Under the pieces are notes generated by a model, which searched no databases, was not told where the DNA came from, and worked only from the letters and a program-made list of their open reading frames with translations. Source: an uncultured Paraprevotella sp. (GTDB taxonomy: Bacteria > Bacteroidota > Bacteroidia > Bacteroidales > Bacteroidaceae). Taken from it: a DNA stretch of 40,642 nt. Positions 1-9,600 of this stretch are shown piece after piece. The first letter of the stretch is position 1, and each line of letters begins with the position of its first letter. The stretch lies in the NCBI GenBank assembly GCA_944320775.1, contig CALUIV010000027.1:1-40642 (forward strand), given 5' to 3'. The translations under genes and the position numbers were made by a program.

Positions 1-41
1 CTGTGAAGCAGGCTTTCGACAGGCTGACACCAGCCGCCTGA
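1..41 (+). CDS. C-terminal end of an unidentified plus-strand gene (partial)
   Basis: One frame entering from the left edge reads about twelve residues (VKQAFDRLTPAA) and stops at TGA 39-41. The stop lies just before a long hairpin at 81-138, as expected for the end of a transcription unit convergent with the exporter operon on the other strand. The fragment is too short to identify, and the frame was chosen by position and stop placement only, so it may not be coding. Confidence 0.3.
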   Translation, partial: VKQAFDRLTPAA

Positions 42-80
42 GGAGCTACACTTTACTTGCGAAACTTAAGTTAATTATAT

Positions 81-138
81 ATAAACAAGTGTCTTTCCAG
101 TTTGGATGTTTACTAAACTATGAAAGACACTTGTTTAT
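81..138. terminator. Bidirectional hairpin between convergent units
   Basis: Perfect 16-bp arms at 81-96 (ATAAACAAGTGTCTTT) and 123-138 enclose a 26-nt loop. It lies between the stop of the left-edge frame (41) and the stop of the minus-strand permease (160), where a shared terminator for two converging transcripts is expected. Confidence 0.6.
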
Positions 139-159
139 ATTTGTCTATGTGAATCAGTC

Positions 160-1428
160 CTAATTTGATTTTGGATTCAATGATGCTGTCTCTTCTTTTT
201 CTATTCTGATTTGTTCTGTTTCTTTTTTCTTGTTTTCTCTACTTTCTCGGATTAAGTAATGATAAACAAAACAGGCTGTAACAAAGTATATACCCGTTTG
301 TATCCAAAGTGCTAAATATTCTGTACGGACATCATCGAGTAAAGCACCCATACTGTTGATCCGGATAAAACCATTCACGCCGAATGTTGATGGGAATATC
401 CAAGAAATGATACGCCAGTATTCCGGTATGGAGAAACCCGGCCAGGAGATTCCTGAGATAAATAGGAGTGGTACAGATGTGAATACGAATAGGGGCATAC
501 AGCTTTCGCGGGTGAACACAAAAATAGATAGAGTCATGGCGAAGAAGATGCAGGCAAGCAGATAGGGGACCATAAAGGCCATAAGATCCCATAATTGGGC
601 GATTTGAGGTAGGCTGAAGATTTTGGGAACGGCAAAAAGTAACCAAGCACTCATCAGGGCGTAGATCATCAGATAGCATAAGGATTTTCCTGCTACAATG
701 CGTCCGGTACCATTCAGGTTTCCGGGAATCACTTGACGGTGGAAGGTTCGCCGTTCGCGAGCTGATCCGTTAATCAAGCCGACTCCCAAAAGAAGTGTTT
801 GTTGGATGATCAGAATAAGTACGGCGGGAATGAGAAAACTGGCAAATCCATTTGTCGGATTAAACATCGGTATGTATTCGTATTCCAATGGTGCCGTGCT
901 GATTTCATCCTGTCTTTCCGTTGTATTCCCGAGTCGCTTGATCTGTATTTCTTTGTTCATGTCTAGAGAAACGTCAGTACATACCGAAAGGATGGCTTTA
1001 TAATAGAGCAGACCGCTCATTTCTGTATAGGTTGCAACCGTTGCTTGTTCACCTCGGTTTAGCCGGTGGCTAAAATCATCAGGGATTAAAATAGTACCGT
1101 AAGCTTCTTGTCTACGCATCATCTCTTTCGCTGTTTCCATGTCTGGGGCATATGCTGATATCCGTAAATCAGGCGCAGCATCAGCACGTCGTAAAAAATC
1201 TCGGCTCAATGCAGAGTGAGATTCATCTACGGCGATGACTGGAACTTCGCGTACGGTTTCGTTTGTATATATGAATGCATAAAGTAAAGGGTAGAGCAGG
1301 GGAACAAGAATAAAGAATATAAGAACTCCTTGGTCGCGTACAACTCGAACCATTTCTTTACGCCAAATGTAAAAGGTGTCGCTGACTAATGTTTTCAGAT
1401 GATCACCTGGTTTATTGATTTCTTTCAT
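160..1428 (-). CDS. ABC-2 type transporter permease (last gene of exporter operon)
   Basis: Integral inner-membrane permease of 422 residues, ABC2_membrane_3/YbhR-like. One membrane helix lies near residues 34-54, followed by a large periplasmic domain to about residue 190, then five or six helices in the C-terminal half (including runs such as FLIPAVLILIIQQTLLLGVG) and a charged cytoplasmic tail. This is the usual layout of permeases that pair with an HlyD adaptor and a TolC channel to export drugs or other small molecules. It is the second of two related permeases; the first ends 27 nt upstream. No ATP-binding subunit is encoded in the operon, so an ATPase from elsewhere is needed. Substrate unknown. 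Confidence 0.85.
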   Translation of the reverse strand: MKEINKPGDHLKTLVSDTFYIWRKEMVRVVRDQGVLIFFILVPLLYPLLYAFIYTNETVREVPVIAVDESHSALSRDFLRRADAAPDLRISAYAPDMETAKEMMRRQEAYGTILIPDDFSHRLNRGEQATVATYTEMSGLLYYKAILSVCTDVSLDMNKEIQIKRLGNTTERQDEISTAPLEYEYIPMFNPTNGFASFLIPAVLILIIQQTLLLGVGLINGSARERRTFHRQVIPGNLNGTGRIVAGKSLCYLMIYALMSAWLLFAVPKIFSLPQIAQLWDLMAFMVPYLLACIFFAMTLSIFVFTRESCMPLFVFTSVPLLFISGISWPGFSIPEYWRIISWIFPSTFGVNGFIRINSMGALLDDVRTEYLALWIQTGIYFVTACFVYHYLIRESRENKKKETEQIRIEKEETASLNPKSN

Positions 1429-1455
1429 AGATCTTATCTGTATAGAGGATTACGG

Positions 1456-2625
1456 CTAAGGGATGTAATCATATTCGAGTAATGCTGTTTTAAGTCTTCG
1501 TAATAACAAGAGTGGTAATACGAGGAAAAGCATTAGTCCTAGGTATGATTTCCATGCGTAATATATGGGATAGCCGTTTAGAGTTTGGCTGACATAAATG
1601 AGAAAGTAATGCCTCAGAGGGAACAAGTTGGACAGCATTTGTAGGGTTGGATGCATTGCCATAACCGGAAATGAAAAACCGGAGATAGAGAACGAGATTA
1701 CCCCCCATAATGAACAAGCACTTAATCCTAAACGTAAGGTAGGCAGGGCTGAGATGAAAAATACGCCTACAGCCTGGCTTGCCAGTACCATGAGAAATAC
1801 GAGTAATAATAATGCTCCTATGGAACTGTGGAATGGAAAAGCCAGAACCCCGTAAATATAACCATTGATGGCTAAAGCTACGGCATAGAAGATCAACGTA
1901 TGTGGCAGTAGTTTTCCAATCAGTGCTTTCAGCATGTTATTGTCTGCTAGTTTTAGCCATTCTTTACTCGTACCTTCTTTGATTTCTGATCCGATGGCAA
2001 AGGCGGTCATCATAAAAATAAGCAGCATCAGAACACCGGGTAATAGGGTATTGTTCAAATATACGGAATAATTCAACCAAGGATTCTGAAGAGCATGTGT
2101 ATCAATAACGATAGGTTGTAAAAATGCACGTGCTAATGCTTCGTTAATACCTTTTGCCTGCATGGTTGTCAGTCCGACAGAACCTTTGGCTAGTTCGGAC
2201 ATCGTACGCATATCACGATAAATCAGTGAACCGGCAATCAGAAAGGAATTGTTCGTATAAAATGATACCTTCGGCTGTCGGCTGGACAATAATTGTTCGG
2301 TTGTTCCTTCTGGGATATAGTAAAATGCATAGATTTTCCCTTGTTGCATTGCTTTGCGAGCTGCATTGATATTCGGATACTGCTGAGCTATTCCTGTTTG
2401 TGAGAATGCGTCAAGGTTACGTATTATGTTTCGTGTAGTAGCTGTATTGTCTTGATCGACAATACCTACAGGAAGATTCTTGGGTAGACCTTCTTGCATC
2501 AGTGACGTGAAGAAGAGGGTGCAGAGCAGAGGTGCCACAACCATACAGAAAATATAGATAGGCCGGGCCATGATTCTGTGGCATTCTCTGCTGATAATGT
2601 GAAGAATTTTTTCAGGTTTCTGCAT
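1456..2625 (-). CDS. ABC-2 type transporter permease
   Basis: Permease of 389 residues with the same architecture as its downstream neighbour: an N-terminal helix at about residues 21-42 (YIFCMVVAPLLCTLFFTSLM), a periplasmic domain with a GIVDQDNTATTRN-type segment, and a C-terminal block of five to six helices from about residue 195. The family (YbhS/YhhJ-like ABC-2 permeases) works as heterodimers, and two adjacent divergent copies fit that. Its start is 9 nt after the HlyD stop, so the genes are almost certainly cotranscribed. Probable role: inner-membrane channel half of a tripartite exporter. Substrate unknown. Confidence 0.85.
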   Translation of the reverse strand: MQKPEKILHIISRECHRIMARPIYIFCMVVAPLLCTLFFTSLMQEGLPKNLPVGIVDQDNTATTRNIIRNLDAFSQTGIAQQYPNINAARKAMQQGKIYAFYYIPEGTTEQLLSSRQPKVSFYTNNSFLIAGSLIYRDMRTMSELAKGSVGLTTMQAKGINEALARAFLQPIVIDTHALQNPWLNYSVYLNNTLLPGVLMLLIFMMTAFAIGSEIKEGTSKEWLKLADNNMLKALIGKLLPHTLIFYAVALAINGYIYGVLAFPFHSSIGALLLLVFLMVLASQAVGVFFISALPTLRLGLSACSLWGVISFSISGFSFPVMAMHPTLQMLSNLFPLRHYFLIYVSQTLNGYPIYYAWKSYLGLMLFLVLPLLLLRRLKTALLEYDYIP

Positions 2626-2634
2626 GATTGCGGT

Positions 2635-3621
2635 TTATTTCTTAATGATGACAGACATTCCGGGTCTTAATCCTTCGATTTTTTCAATCGGTAGGGCTTT
2701 AACTTCAAATGTTTTCAAATCAAATTGTCCGGTTGTTTTAGTTGCTTTCCAGGCTGCATAGGACCCCATATCTTTCATGGAGCTGACTTTCAACTTGATG
2801 TTTCTGTCAAAGGCAGGAAGATAAGCTTCGAAAACCTTTCCGACATTAAGATCTTTAAGTAAGTCTTCGCGTACATTGAAGGTCGCCCACATATTTTGGA
2901 GCATGGCGATATTCATGATCGGTGCTCCGGTTCCGACGAGTTCTCCTCGTTTTGGAAATATTTCAGAAACTTCTCCATCCATTTGTGCGATGAGAACAGT
3001 TTCTTTTATATAAGAGTTAACTTCAGCCACTGCTCCTTCTGCACGCATGACTTGGGCTGCCGCTGCTGCTTTGTCTTCTTGTTGTGCTCCGTTTTTTGCC
3101 AGATCATATTGTGCCTTTGCTGCTTTTTCTGTTGCTTGCATGGCTTTGTAATTGGCATAAGCTTCATCGCGTTTTTGTGCACTCATTACGCCTTCTTCAT
3201 AAAGACGATTCAGACGATTGTATGATTTCTCAGCAATTTCCAAACCAGCTTTTGCTTTCTGCCACATTTCGTAAGCTGCTTGGATTTGTTCCATACGTGC
3301 TCCTTTTTTTGCTTTATTTTCTAATGCTTGTGCGGCTTGTTGTGCTGCTTCGGCCTGAGAAAGTTTGGCTTGGACTTCCGGTGCTTCCAGTATGGCCAGT
3401 GTATCTCCTGCTTTTACGTGATCACCTTCCTGGACATAAAAATGAAGGATTCTTCCCGGTACTTTGCTGGAAACACGATATTCTTCTGCTTCAGCTTGTC
3501 CCTGAATGATTTCGTCCTGATTCTCTAATAAGAGTAATCCTGCTCCGGCAACAACTGCAATGATAATGACCAGACTGATTAAAGCCCATATAATACTGTT
3601 ATGTTGTTTCTTGATTTCCAT
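2635..3621 (-). CDS. HlyD/EmrA-type membrane fusion (periplasmic adaptor) protein
   Basis: Adaptor of 328 residues that bridges inner-membrane permeases to a TolC channel. A single N-terminal anchor spans residues 9-31. A lipoyl half-motif follows (VPGRILHFYVQEGDHVKAGD, about 53-72), then a long Ala/Lys/Glu-rich alpha-helical hairpin (about 80-200), the second lipoyl half (about 207-235) and a beta-barrel domain to the end. Length and order match the YbhG/EmrA group. It sits between the tolC-like gene (51-nt gap) and the two permeases, so the operon encodes a full envelope-spanning conduit apart from the ATPase. Confidence 0.9.
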   Translation of the reverse strand: MEIKKQHNSIIWALISLVIIIAVVAGAGLLLLENQDEIIQGQAEAEEYRVSSKVPGRILHFYVQEGDHVKAGDTLAILEAPEVQAKLSQAEAAQQAAQALENKAKKGARMEQIQAAYEMWQKAKAGLEIAEKSYNRLNRLYEEGVMSAQKRDEAYANYKAMQATEKAAKAQYDLAKNGAQQEDKAAAAAQVMRAEGAVAEVNSYIKETVLIAQMDGEVSEIFPKRGELVGTGAPIMNIAMLQNMWATFNVREDLLKDLNVGKVFEAYLPAFDRNIKLKVSSMKDMGSYAAWKATKTTGQFDLKTFEVKALPIEKIEGLRPGMSVIIKK

Positions 3622-3672
3622 ATTGGTTATAGTTTTAATTGTTGTTTTTCTATTCCTTATATTTTGTTCGGT

Positions 3673-5157
3673 TTATTTTCCAAGTACACCCATGGCCTTT
3701 TGTAGATAGGTTTGAGCCAGACGAACTTCAATTTGTGCATCAATCTTTTCGGATTGAGCGGACAGCCATGCTGTTTGTGCTTCCATAACGTTGGTTGTTG
3801 GGATGACCCCTTCTTTGAATCCTTTATTGGCAAAACGTAAGTTTTCTTCTGCTTTATCCATATTCTTAAGTGCCATCACCAGGCGTTTTTCTGCTTCTTC
3901 TGTTTTGAAATTGCTTTGATTGATCTGTAACTCTACTTTCTCGCGGACTTCTGCATGTTGTAATTTGGCAATTTGTGCATCTGCTTTTGCTGATTTTACT
4001 TTATAGAAATTTTCTCCCCAATGAAGAATCGGGACTTGAAGAACAACACCGACATTCCAAACACCACGGAATTTATTTTCAAATCCGTTTAATAAAGAAG
4101 GATTGGATGTCATGTAACCTCCAGTCAAAGCTAAGGTCGGGAGCATTTCGCTTCGTACGATGTTGACTTTCTGATCATAAATTTTTCCTGCTATTTCGAG
4201 ACTCTGAAGTTCCGGCCGTCTGTTGAGGCTCTCTTCCATATTAATGTTAGGGTGCTGTTCTTTGATCGGAAGATTTTCTTGTTGTTCGTCAGCCAGTTGA
4301 ACTGATGCATCCAAATCAAGTCCGCATAGTTGGTTCAGAAGCATACGCGATAGGGTCAGACCATTATCAACTTTGTTTTTAGTCATTTCCGCTTCGTTGA
4401 GTTTGACCTTTACGGTCAGACCGTCGGCTTGAGTGGCAACTCCTTCCGCAATCATCTTTTCAACGTCAGTATTCAGCTGTTCTACAAGTTTGAGGTAAGC
4501 GTCCGCCAGTTTTTGTTTATTGGCCAAAGATACCACCATCCAATAAGCTTCATCTGTACTTAATACAACTTGCTGCATTTCTGTATCATGTTGTAGGGCA
4601 GCTAAATCTTCTGATAATTTCGTGATTTTGTTATAGGCCATAATTTTCCCGCCCATATACAAAGGTTGAGTCAGAACTACAGCTGCAGCCCAAGTATTGC
4701 GTGTATCTGTTTCAAATGCATCCGTTATATCTTTTCCTACTTGGTTTAATGCACCAGCCATTTCTTCAAGCTTTCCGGATTGAAGGAATTGTTGTGCTAA
4801 CGCTCCTAGAATGGGGTTGATTTGTGCAATCTGCTGTACGAATCCTTCAAGTGTTGGTGTAATGCTTGTACCAATGCTTGTACCGATATTATTTAGTTTG
4901 TTTTGTTGACTTTGACTAAGTAGGGAAATATCGTCACTGAAATGCATGTAACCGCCAGTTGCGTTGATACTGGGTAAGTACTTGGTGAACGCAGCTTTCT
5001 GATCGTAATGAGCTTTTTTGATCTTGAGCTGGGAAATCTGTAATGCCTTGTTGTTCTTGATAGCTAGGGCACGACAACTGTCCAGACTCAGGATATTTTG
5101 AGCATTTGTAGCTGCCAAAAAGCTGAAAAGAAGTAGGACTGTTAATAGTTTTTTCAT
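3673..5157 (-). CDS. TolC-family outer-membrane efflux protein
   Basis: Outer-membrane channel component of 494 residues. It has a signal peptide (MKKLLTVLLLFSFLAATNA) and the duplicated TolC/OEP pattern: two similar halves, each with long coiled-coil helices (about 150-290 and 370-490) and strand-forming segments such as SINATGGYM and TLALTGGYM. The C-terminal coiled coil ends in a typical AEENLRFANKGFKEGVIPTT motif. It is the first gene of the operon, preceded by a consensus promoter at 5220-5250. It partners with the HlyD protein and the two ABC-2 permeases downstream. Confidence 0.92.
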   Translation of the reverse strand: MKKLLTVLLLFSFLAATNAQNILSLDSCRALAIKNNKALQISQLKIKKAHYDQKAAFTKYLPSINATGGYMHFSDDISLLSQSQQNKLNNIGTSIGTSITPTLEGFVQQIAQINPILGALAQQFLQSGKLEEMAGALNQVGKDITDAFETDTRNTWAAAVVLTQPLYMGGKIMAYNKITKLSEDLAALQHDTEMQQVVLSTDEAYWMVVSLANKQKLADAYLKLVEQLNTDVEKMIAEGVATQADGLTVKVKLNEAEMTKNKVDNGLTLSRMLLNQLCGLDLDASVQLADEQQENLPIKEQHPNINMEESLNRRPELQSLEIAGKIYDQKVNIVRSEMLPTLALTGGYMTSNPSLLNGFENKFRGVWNVGVVLQVPILHWGENFYKVKSAKADAQIAKLQHAEVREKVELQINQSNFKTEEAEKRLVMALKNMDKAEENLRFANKGFKEGVIPTTNVMEAQTAWLSAQSEKIDAQIEVRLAQTYLQKAMGVLGK

Positions 5158-5219
5158 CTTTCAGGTTTGATTGAAGTTTATATATAGTTGTTTGTTTTTG
5201 ATTGCATAGGCAACCGATA

Positions 5220-5250
5220 CAAAAATATGCTGATTTATTCTATTGTCAAA
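5220..5250 (-). promoter_or_regulatory. Bacteroidetes sigma-ABfr promoter of the exporter operon
   Basis: Read on the minus strand: a -33 element TTTG at 5250-5247, a 19-bp spacer, and a -7 element TATTTTTG at 5227-5220. This matches TTTG-N19-TAnnTTTG exactly. It leaves a leader of roughly 55-60 nt before the tolC-like start at 5157. Confidence 0.75.
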
Positions 5251-5422
5251 GAGATTTAACGGATATTTGTTAAATAAGAATTTTCGTAACGTTTGTAATC
5301 GCTTTAATTGTCCTGATTGTCAGATTATAGATGATATTTTCCTTTAAGTGTATAATAGGAGATTATATAGAAGTGTTTTTCGGGTGGTAACAAAGCTATT
5401 GAAACGAAGTAATGGTTTATGC

Positions 5423-5469
5423 AACTTTTGAAAAGGCTGTTCCTGTAAAAAACAGCCTTTTCAAAAGTT
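5423..5469 (-). terminator. Terminator of the coiled-coil protein gene
   Basis: Perfect 19-bp arms at 5423-5441 and 5451-5469 with a 9-nt loop, starting 6 nt beyond the stop of the minus-strand gene at 5476. On the minus strand the T-run is weak, but the position fits no other gene. The rest of 5158-5475 holds only the exporter promoter. Confidence 0.7.
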
Positions 5470-5475
5470 TTGTTT

Positions 5476-6354
5476 TTATTTCTCGAATGTAACTGTTGCG
5501 TTGCCGATGTTATTTCCGTCTGCAAAAATACCGATTCGATAGGTTCCTTTACTTAGGAATTCATTAATATCCCAGTACATGACGATGTTTTGTGCTTCTC
5601 CGGTATATTCTATATCCCGTTTCATAGAGTATTCCAAATTCCGGTTTTCAAATGCAAAGGTTCCACCGTTGGTCAGAACCTCATTAGTTGGTTTAAGAAT
5701 ACGTACATAGATGGTTTTCATACCCGTAGGAGCCGTAATGTTTTTGTTGATTGTGAAATGCACTTCCAATTGTTTGGCATCTTTGATTCGGCGTGCATTT
5801 TTTCCTCTTTTATTTTTAGCTTCGACAGTAATGCCGGTAGCATCCAATTGAGAAGCAATGGCTACTTTGTCACTCAGTGATTCCTTTTCAGTTTCCAGAC
5901 TGGATATATGTGTTTGTGCCTGCGAATATTGAGCCTTAATCTGACGGTTTTCATCAGTAAGAGCTTGGTTGAGCCGGTTTAATGAATCAATTTCCAAAAT
6001 ATATCCGCGCATGATGGCACGAACTGTAGCCAATTCTTTTTTCAGACGGGCGATTTCTGCGGCATTGGTCGATTTCACTTGTTTCAGTTCTTGCAGCAAT
6101 TCTTCCGTGCGTTGCTGTTCCTTGTCCAATTGCGCAATCAAAGAATCATTGTTGATTTGAGTCTTCATCTCATTATATTGCTTTGCGAACTGGGCATATT
6201 CGTTTTCCATTTCCCTCTTGTCCATTTCCGCCAGTTTCATCAATTCCTGGTGTTCTGATGATTTTTGCTGGAATGCGTAATATAAGTAACCCAAGCAAGC
6301 GCAAAGGATCACAACAATGCTGCTGGCAATAATAATGATTTTCTTCTTGTCCAT
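5476..6354 (-). CDS. Membrane-anchored coiled-coil protein, unknown function
   Basis: Protein of 292 residues with one N-terminal helix (5-27, KIIIIASSIVVILCACLGYL). A heptad-rich Glu/Lys/Gln coiled coil follows (about 35-175, e.g. EEIDSLNRL-like heptads), then a C-terminal globular region rich in beta strands (about 178-292) with an Ig-like look (AKQLEVHFTINKN, TYRIGIFADGN). The orientation suggests a short cytoplasmic tail with coiled coil and C-terminal domain in the periplasm. Transcribed alone, with its own promoter and terminator. Similar conserved hypotheticals occur in Bacteroidetes. I cannot assign a function; a structural or scaffolding envelope role is a guess from shape. Confidence 0.75.
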   Translation of the reverse strand: MDKKKIIIIASSIVVILCACLGYLYYAFQQKSSEHQELMKLAEMDKREMENEYAQFAKQYNEMKTQINNDSLIAQLDKEQQRTEELLQELKQVKSTNAAEIARLKKELATVRAIMRGYILEIDSLNRLNQALTDENRQIKAQYSQAQTHISSLETEKESLSDKVAIASQLDATGITVEAKNKRGKNARRIKDAKQLEVHFTINKNITAPTGMKTIYVRILKPTNEVLTNGGTFAFENRNLEYSMKRDIEYTGEAQNIVMYWDINEFLSKGTYRIGIFADGNNIGNATVTFEK

Positions 6355-6420
6355 GTGTATTTTGATTAATGATTAAATAGGTTTTTTCAGAATCCCCTTT
6401 ATCCTTACGGGTTAATTTCA

Positions 6421-6428
6421 CAAAGATA
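6421..6428 (-). promoter_or_regulatory. -7 element upstream of the coiled-coil gene
   Basis: On the minus strand 6428-6421 reads TATCTTTG, a perfect TAnnTTTG box, giving a leader of about 60 nt before the ATG at 6354. No good TTTG is seen 19-21 bp upstream, so only the -7 part is supported. Confidence 0.5.
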
Positions 6429-6549
6429 GTTGATTCTTTCTGATTCATGGCATTTGTTATTCATTTTTTAGTGAAATCCTCATAAAGCAAGTTTATGCTT
6501 CTTTATTTCTTTTACTATTTAGATTTTTTTTATAAAAAACGCTGGGAAC

Positions 6550-6582
6550 TTTCTCTGTTCCAGAAATAAAATTGTATCTTTG
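6550..6582 (+). promoter_or_regulatory. Promoter of the GH31 gene
   Basis: The -7 box TATCTTTG lies at 6575-6582, with an imperfect -33 (TTTC, 6550-6553) 21 bp upstream. Transcription would start near 6589, so an upstream in-frame ATG at 6590 would be nearly leaderless. This supports translation from the ATG at 6635. Confidence 0.6.
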
Positions 6583-6634
6583 AACCAATGTGATGATTAA
6601 GGAATACCTTATTAATATAAATATTGTAACACTA

Positions 6635-9600
6635 ATGAAGAAAAAGACCGTTAATTCTATACAAGGCAAGGCCGCATTGTTGGCATTGGCTTTGCCGGCT
6701 GGCATGATGCCCTTATCTGCTCATGCTTCTGCTATTGTTTCAGATGCTTCGGCTCGTGATCAGGCAACTCCTGCCAGATTGGCCATTACGGGTGCCCGGA
6801 TGATCAACCCCTCAACTGTAGAACTCCTTTATACGGACGGACGCCATCTGACGATGGATTTCTATGGTCGGAATATTGTACGTTTGTTTCAGGATAATGC
6901 GGGCGGCATTGTGCGCGATCCTGAAGCTCAGCCCGAGGCGCAGATTCTTGTTGATGAGCCGCGTCGGGATGCAGGACAGGTGGATCTGAGGGACAATGGC
7001 GGAAATATCGAGATCCGTACGGACTCGATGACTCTTACCGTGAATAAGAGTGACGGAACCTTCCAATTACGTGATGGGGAAGGACGTCTTGTGGTTGAAT
7101 CTGCAGCTCCTGTAAAGTTCGAAAAGGGACGTACGACGCTTATGCTTAAGGAACAGCCGGATGAGTGGTTCTATGGTGGAGGTGTGCAGAATGGACGCTT
7201 TTCGCATAAGGGTAAGGCCATTGAGATTGTGAATACGAATAACTGGACTGATGGCGGTGTGGCTTCACCTACGCCTTTCTACTGGTCTACGGCGGGTTAT
7301 GGATTGATGTGGCATACATTCCGTCCGGGCTTGTACGATTTCGGAGCAGCTGAAAAGGGAATTGTCAGCTTGCAGCATGATGCGAATTATCTTGATGTGT
7401 TCCTGATGGTGGGGCAGACGCCGGTGGATTTGCTTAATGATTTCTATCAGTTGACGGGACACCCTGTACTGTTGCCAAAATTTGGTTTCTATGAAGGTCA
7501 TTTGAACGCTTACAACCGTGACTATTGGAAAGAGGATCCGAACGGTATTCTTTATGAAGACGGGAAACGTTATAAGGAGAGTCAGACAGACAACGGTGGT
7601 ACTAAGGAATCACTTAATGGTGAAAAAAATAATTATCAGTTCTCTGCGCGGGCGGTTATCGACCGTTACAATGCTGCTGACATGCCATTGGGGTGGGTAT
7701 TGCCTAACGATGGTTATGGTACGGGTTATGGACAGACCGAAACGCTTGACGGCAATATTCAGAATTTGAAGGAATTCGGTGATTATGCCCGTAAACTGGG
7801 TGTGGAGATTGGTCTTTGGACGCAGTCTGATCTGTATCCGAAAGAGGGCGTCAGTGCCTTGTTGCAGCGCGATATTGTGAAAGAAGTGCGCGATGCCGGT
7901 GTGCGCGTTTTGAAGACGGATGTGGCTTGGGTCGGTGCCGGATATTCATTCGGTCTGAACGGTGTGGCCGATGTGGGGCATATCATGCCTTATTACGGAA
8001 ATGATGCGCGTCCGTTCATTATCTCCATCGACGGCTGGGCCGGTACACAACGTTATGCCGGAATCTGGACAGGCGATCAGACGGGTGGCGAATGGGAGTA
8101 TATCCGTTTCCATATCCCGACGTATATTGGTTCTGGATTGTCCGGACAGCCGAACATTTCATCGGATATGGATGGTATCTTCGGCGGTAAGAATATGGCG
8201 GTGAATATCCGTGATTTCCAGTGGAAGACCTTTACACCGATGCAGCTTAATATGGATGGTTGGGGATCAAATCCGAAATATCCACAGGCACTGGGTGAAC
8301 CGGCTACACCGATTAACCGCTGGTATCTGAAGATGAAGTCGGAGTTTATGCCCTATACCTATAGCATTGCCCACGAGGCCATCGATGGCAAACCAATGGT
8401 ACGGGCTATGTTCCTGGATTATCCGAATGCCTATACGATGGACGAGTCTACACGTTATCAGTTCCTCTATGGTCCGTCTGTATTGGTAGCACCTGTTTAT
8501 CAGGATACACAGGCCGACAGCGAGGGCAACGACGTGCGCAATGGCATCTATTTGCCTGAAGGTCGTTGGATTGACTACTTTACGGGCGAAATCTACGAGG
8601 GTGGTCGTATCATTAACAATTTTGTGACTCCAATTTGGAAATTGCCGGTGTTTGTGAAGCAGGGAGCGATTATTCCGATGACAGCACCGAACAATAATCC
8701 GAACCGCATTCCGGCCGACCTGCGTATTTATGATCTGTATCCGGCAGGAACAACCGAATTCACAGAATATGATGACGACGGTCGTACGGAGGCCTATCGC
8801 CGTGGAGAGAGTGCCACAACACACATTGTGTCGGAAGAAAAAGATGGTCGTGTGACCGTTACTGTCGAGCCGACAAAGGGTTCATTTGCGGGTATGGAAA
8901 AAGAGAAACAGACTTATTTCCGTTTGAATGTGACTTCTGAGCCAAAATCAGTGAAGGTAAAAGTAGGTAAGAAATCAGTGAAACTTACCGAGGTGAACTC
9001 CATGGATGAGTTCCGGGCTGGCGAGAACGTGATGTTCTACGAAGCCGAACCGAACATGAACCGTTTTTCAGATAAGGAAGAGGCTTTTGCTCAGGTGAAA
9101 GTGGTCAAAAATCCGGTAGTACATGTGAAGGTAGGCAAGACGGATGTTACGGCACAGCCTGTCGTGCTCGACGTGAAAGGTTATGTTTATGCACCGGCCG
9201 ATCACTTGTTGCAGCATACCGGAACGCTTGAAGCACCAAAAGCTCAGATTACCGATGAAGACACGAAGCCTTATACCCTGACTCCGTCTTGGGCAGCAGT
9301 ATCGGGTGCCGACTATTATGAGATTGAGTTCAACGGAATGGTTTATTCTACAATCACGGATACGCGTTTGCTCTTCGAGAACCTGAAGGCAGAGACAACT
9401 TATAGTTTTAAGGTGCGTGCCGTAAACCGTGACGGACATTCTGATTGGACTACTGTTCAGGCAACAACTAAGGCTAATCCATTGGAATTTGCCATCAAGG
9501 GTATCACTGCCGAAACCACTTGCGAAAACCAGGGTGGACAGGATGTGAACAAACTGTTCGATTTCGATGAGAAATCAGGATGGCATTCGAAATGGGGCAA

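Noticed and set aside
6590-6634. Longer start of the GH31 gene (15 extra residues)
   Set aside because: It would make the mRNA nearly leaderless relative to the promoter box and put a hydrophilic stretch before the signal peptide.
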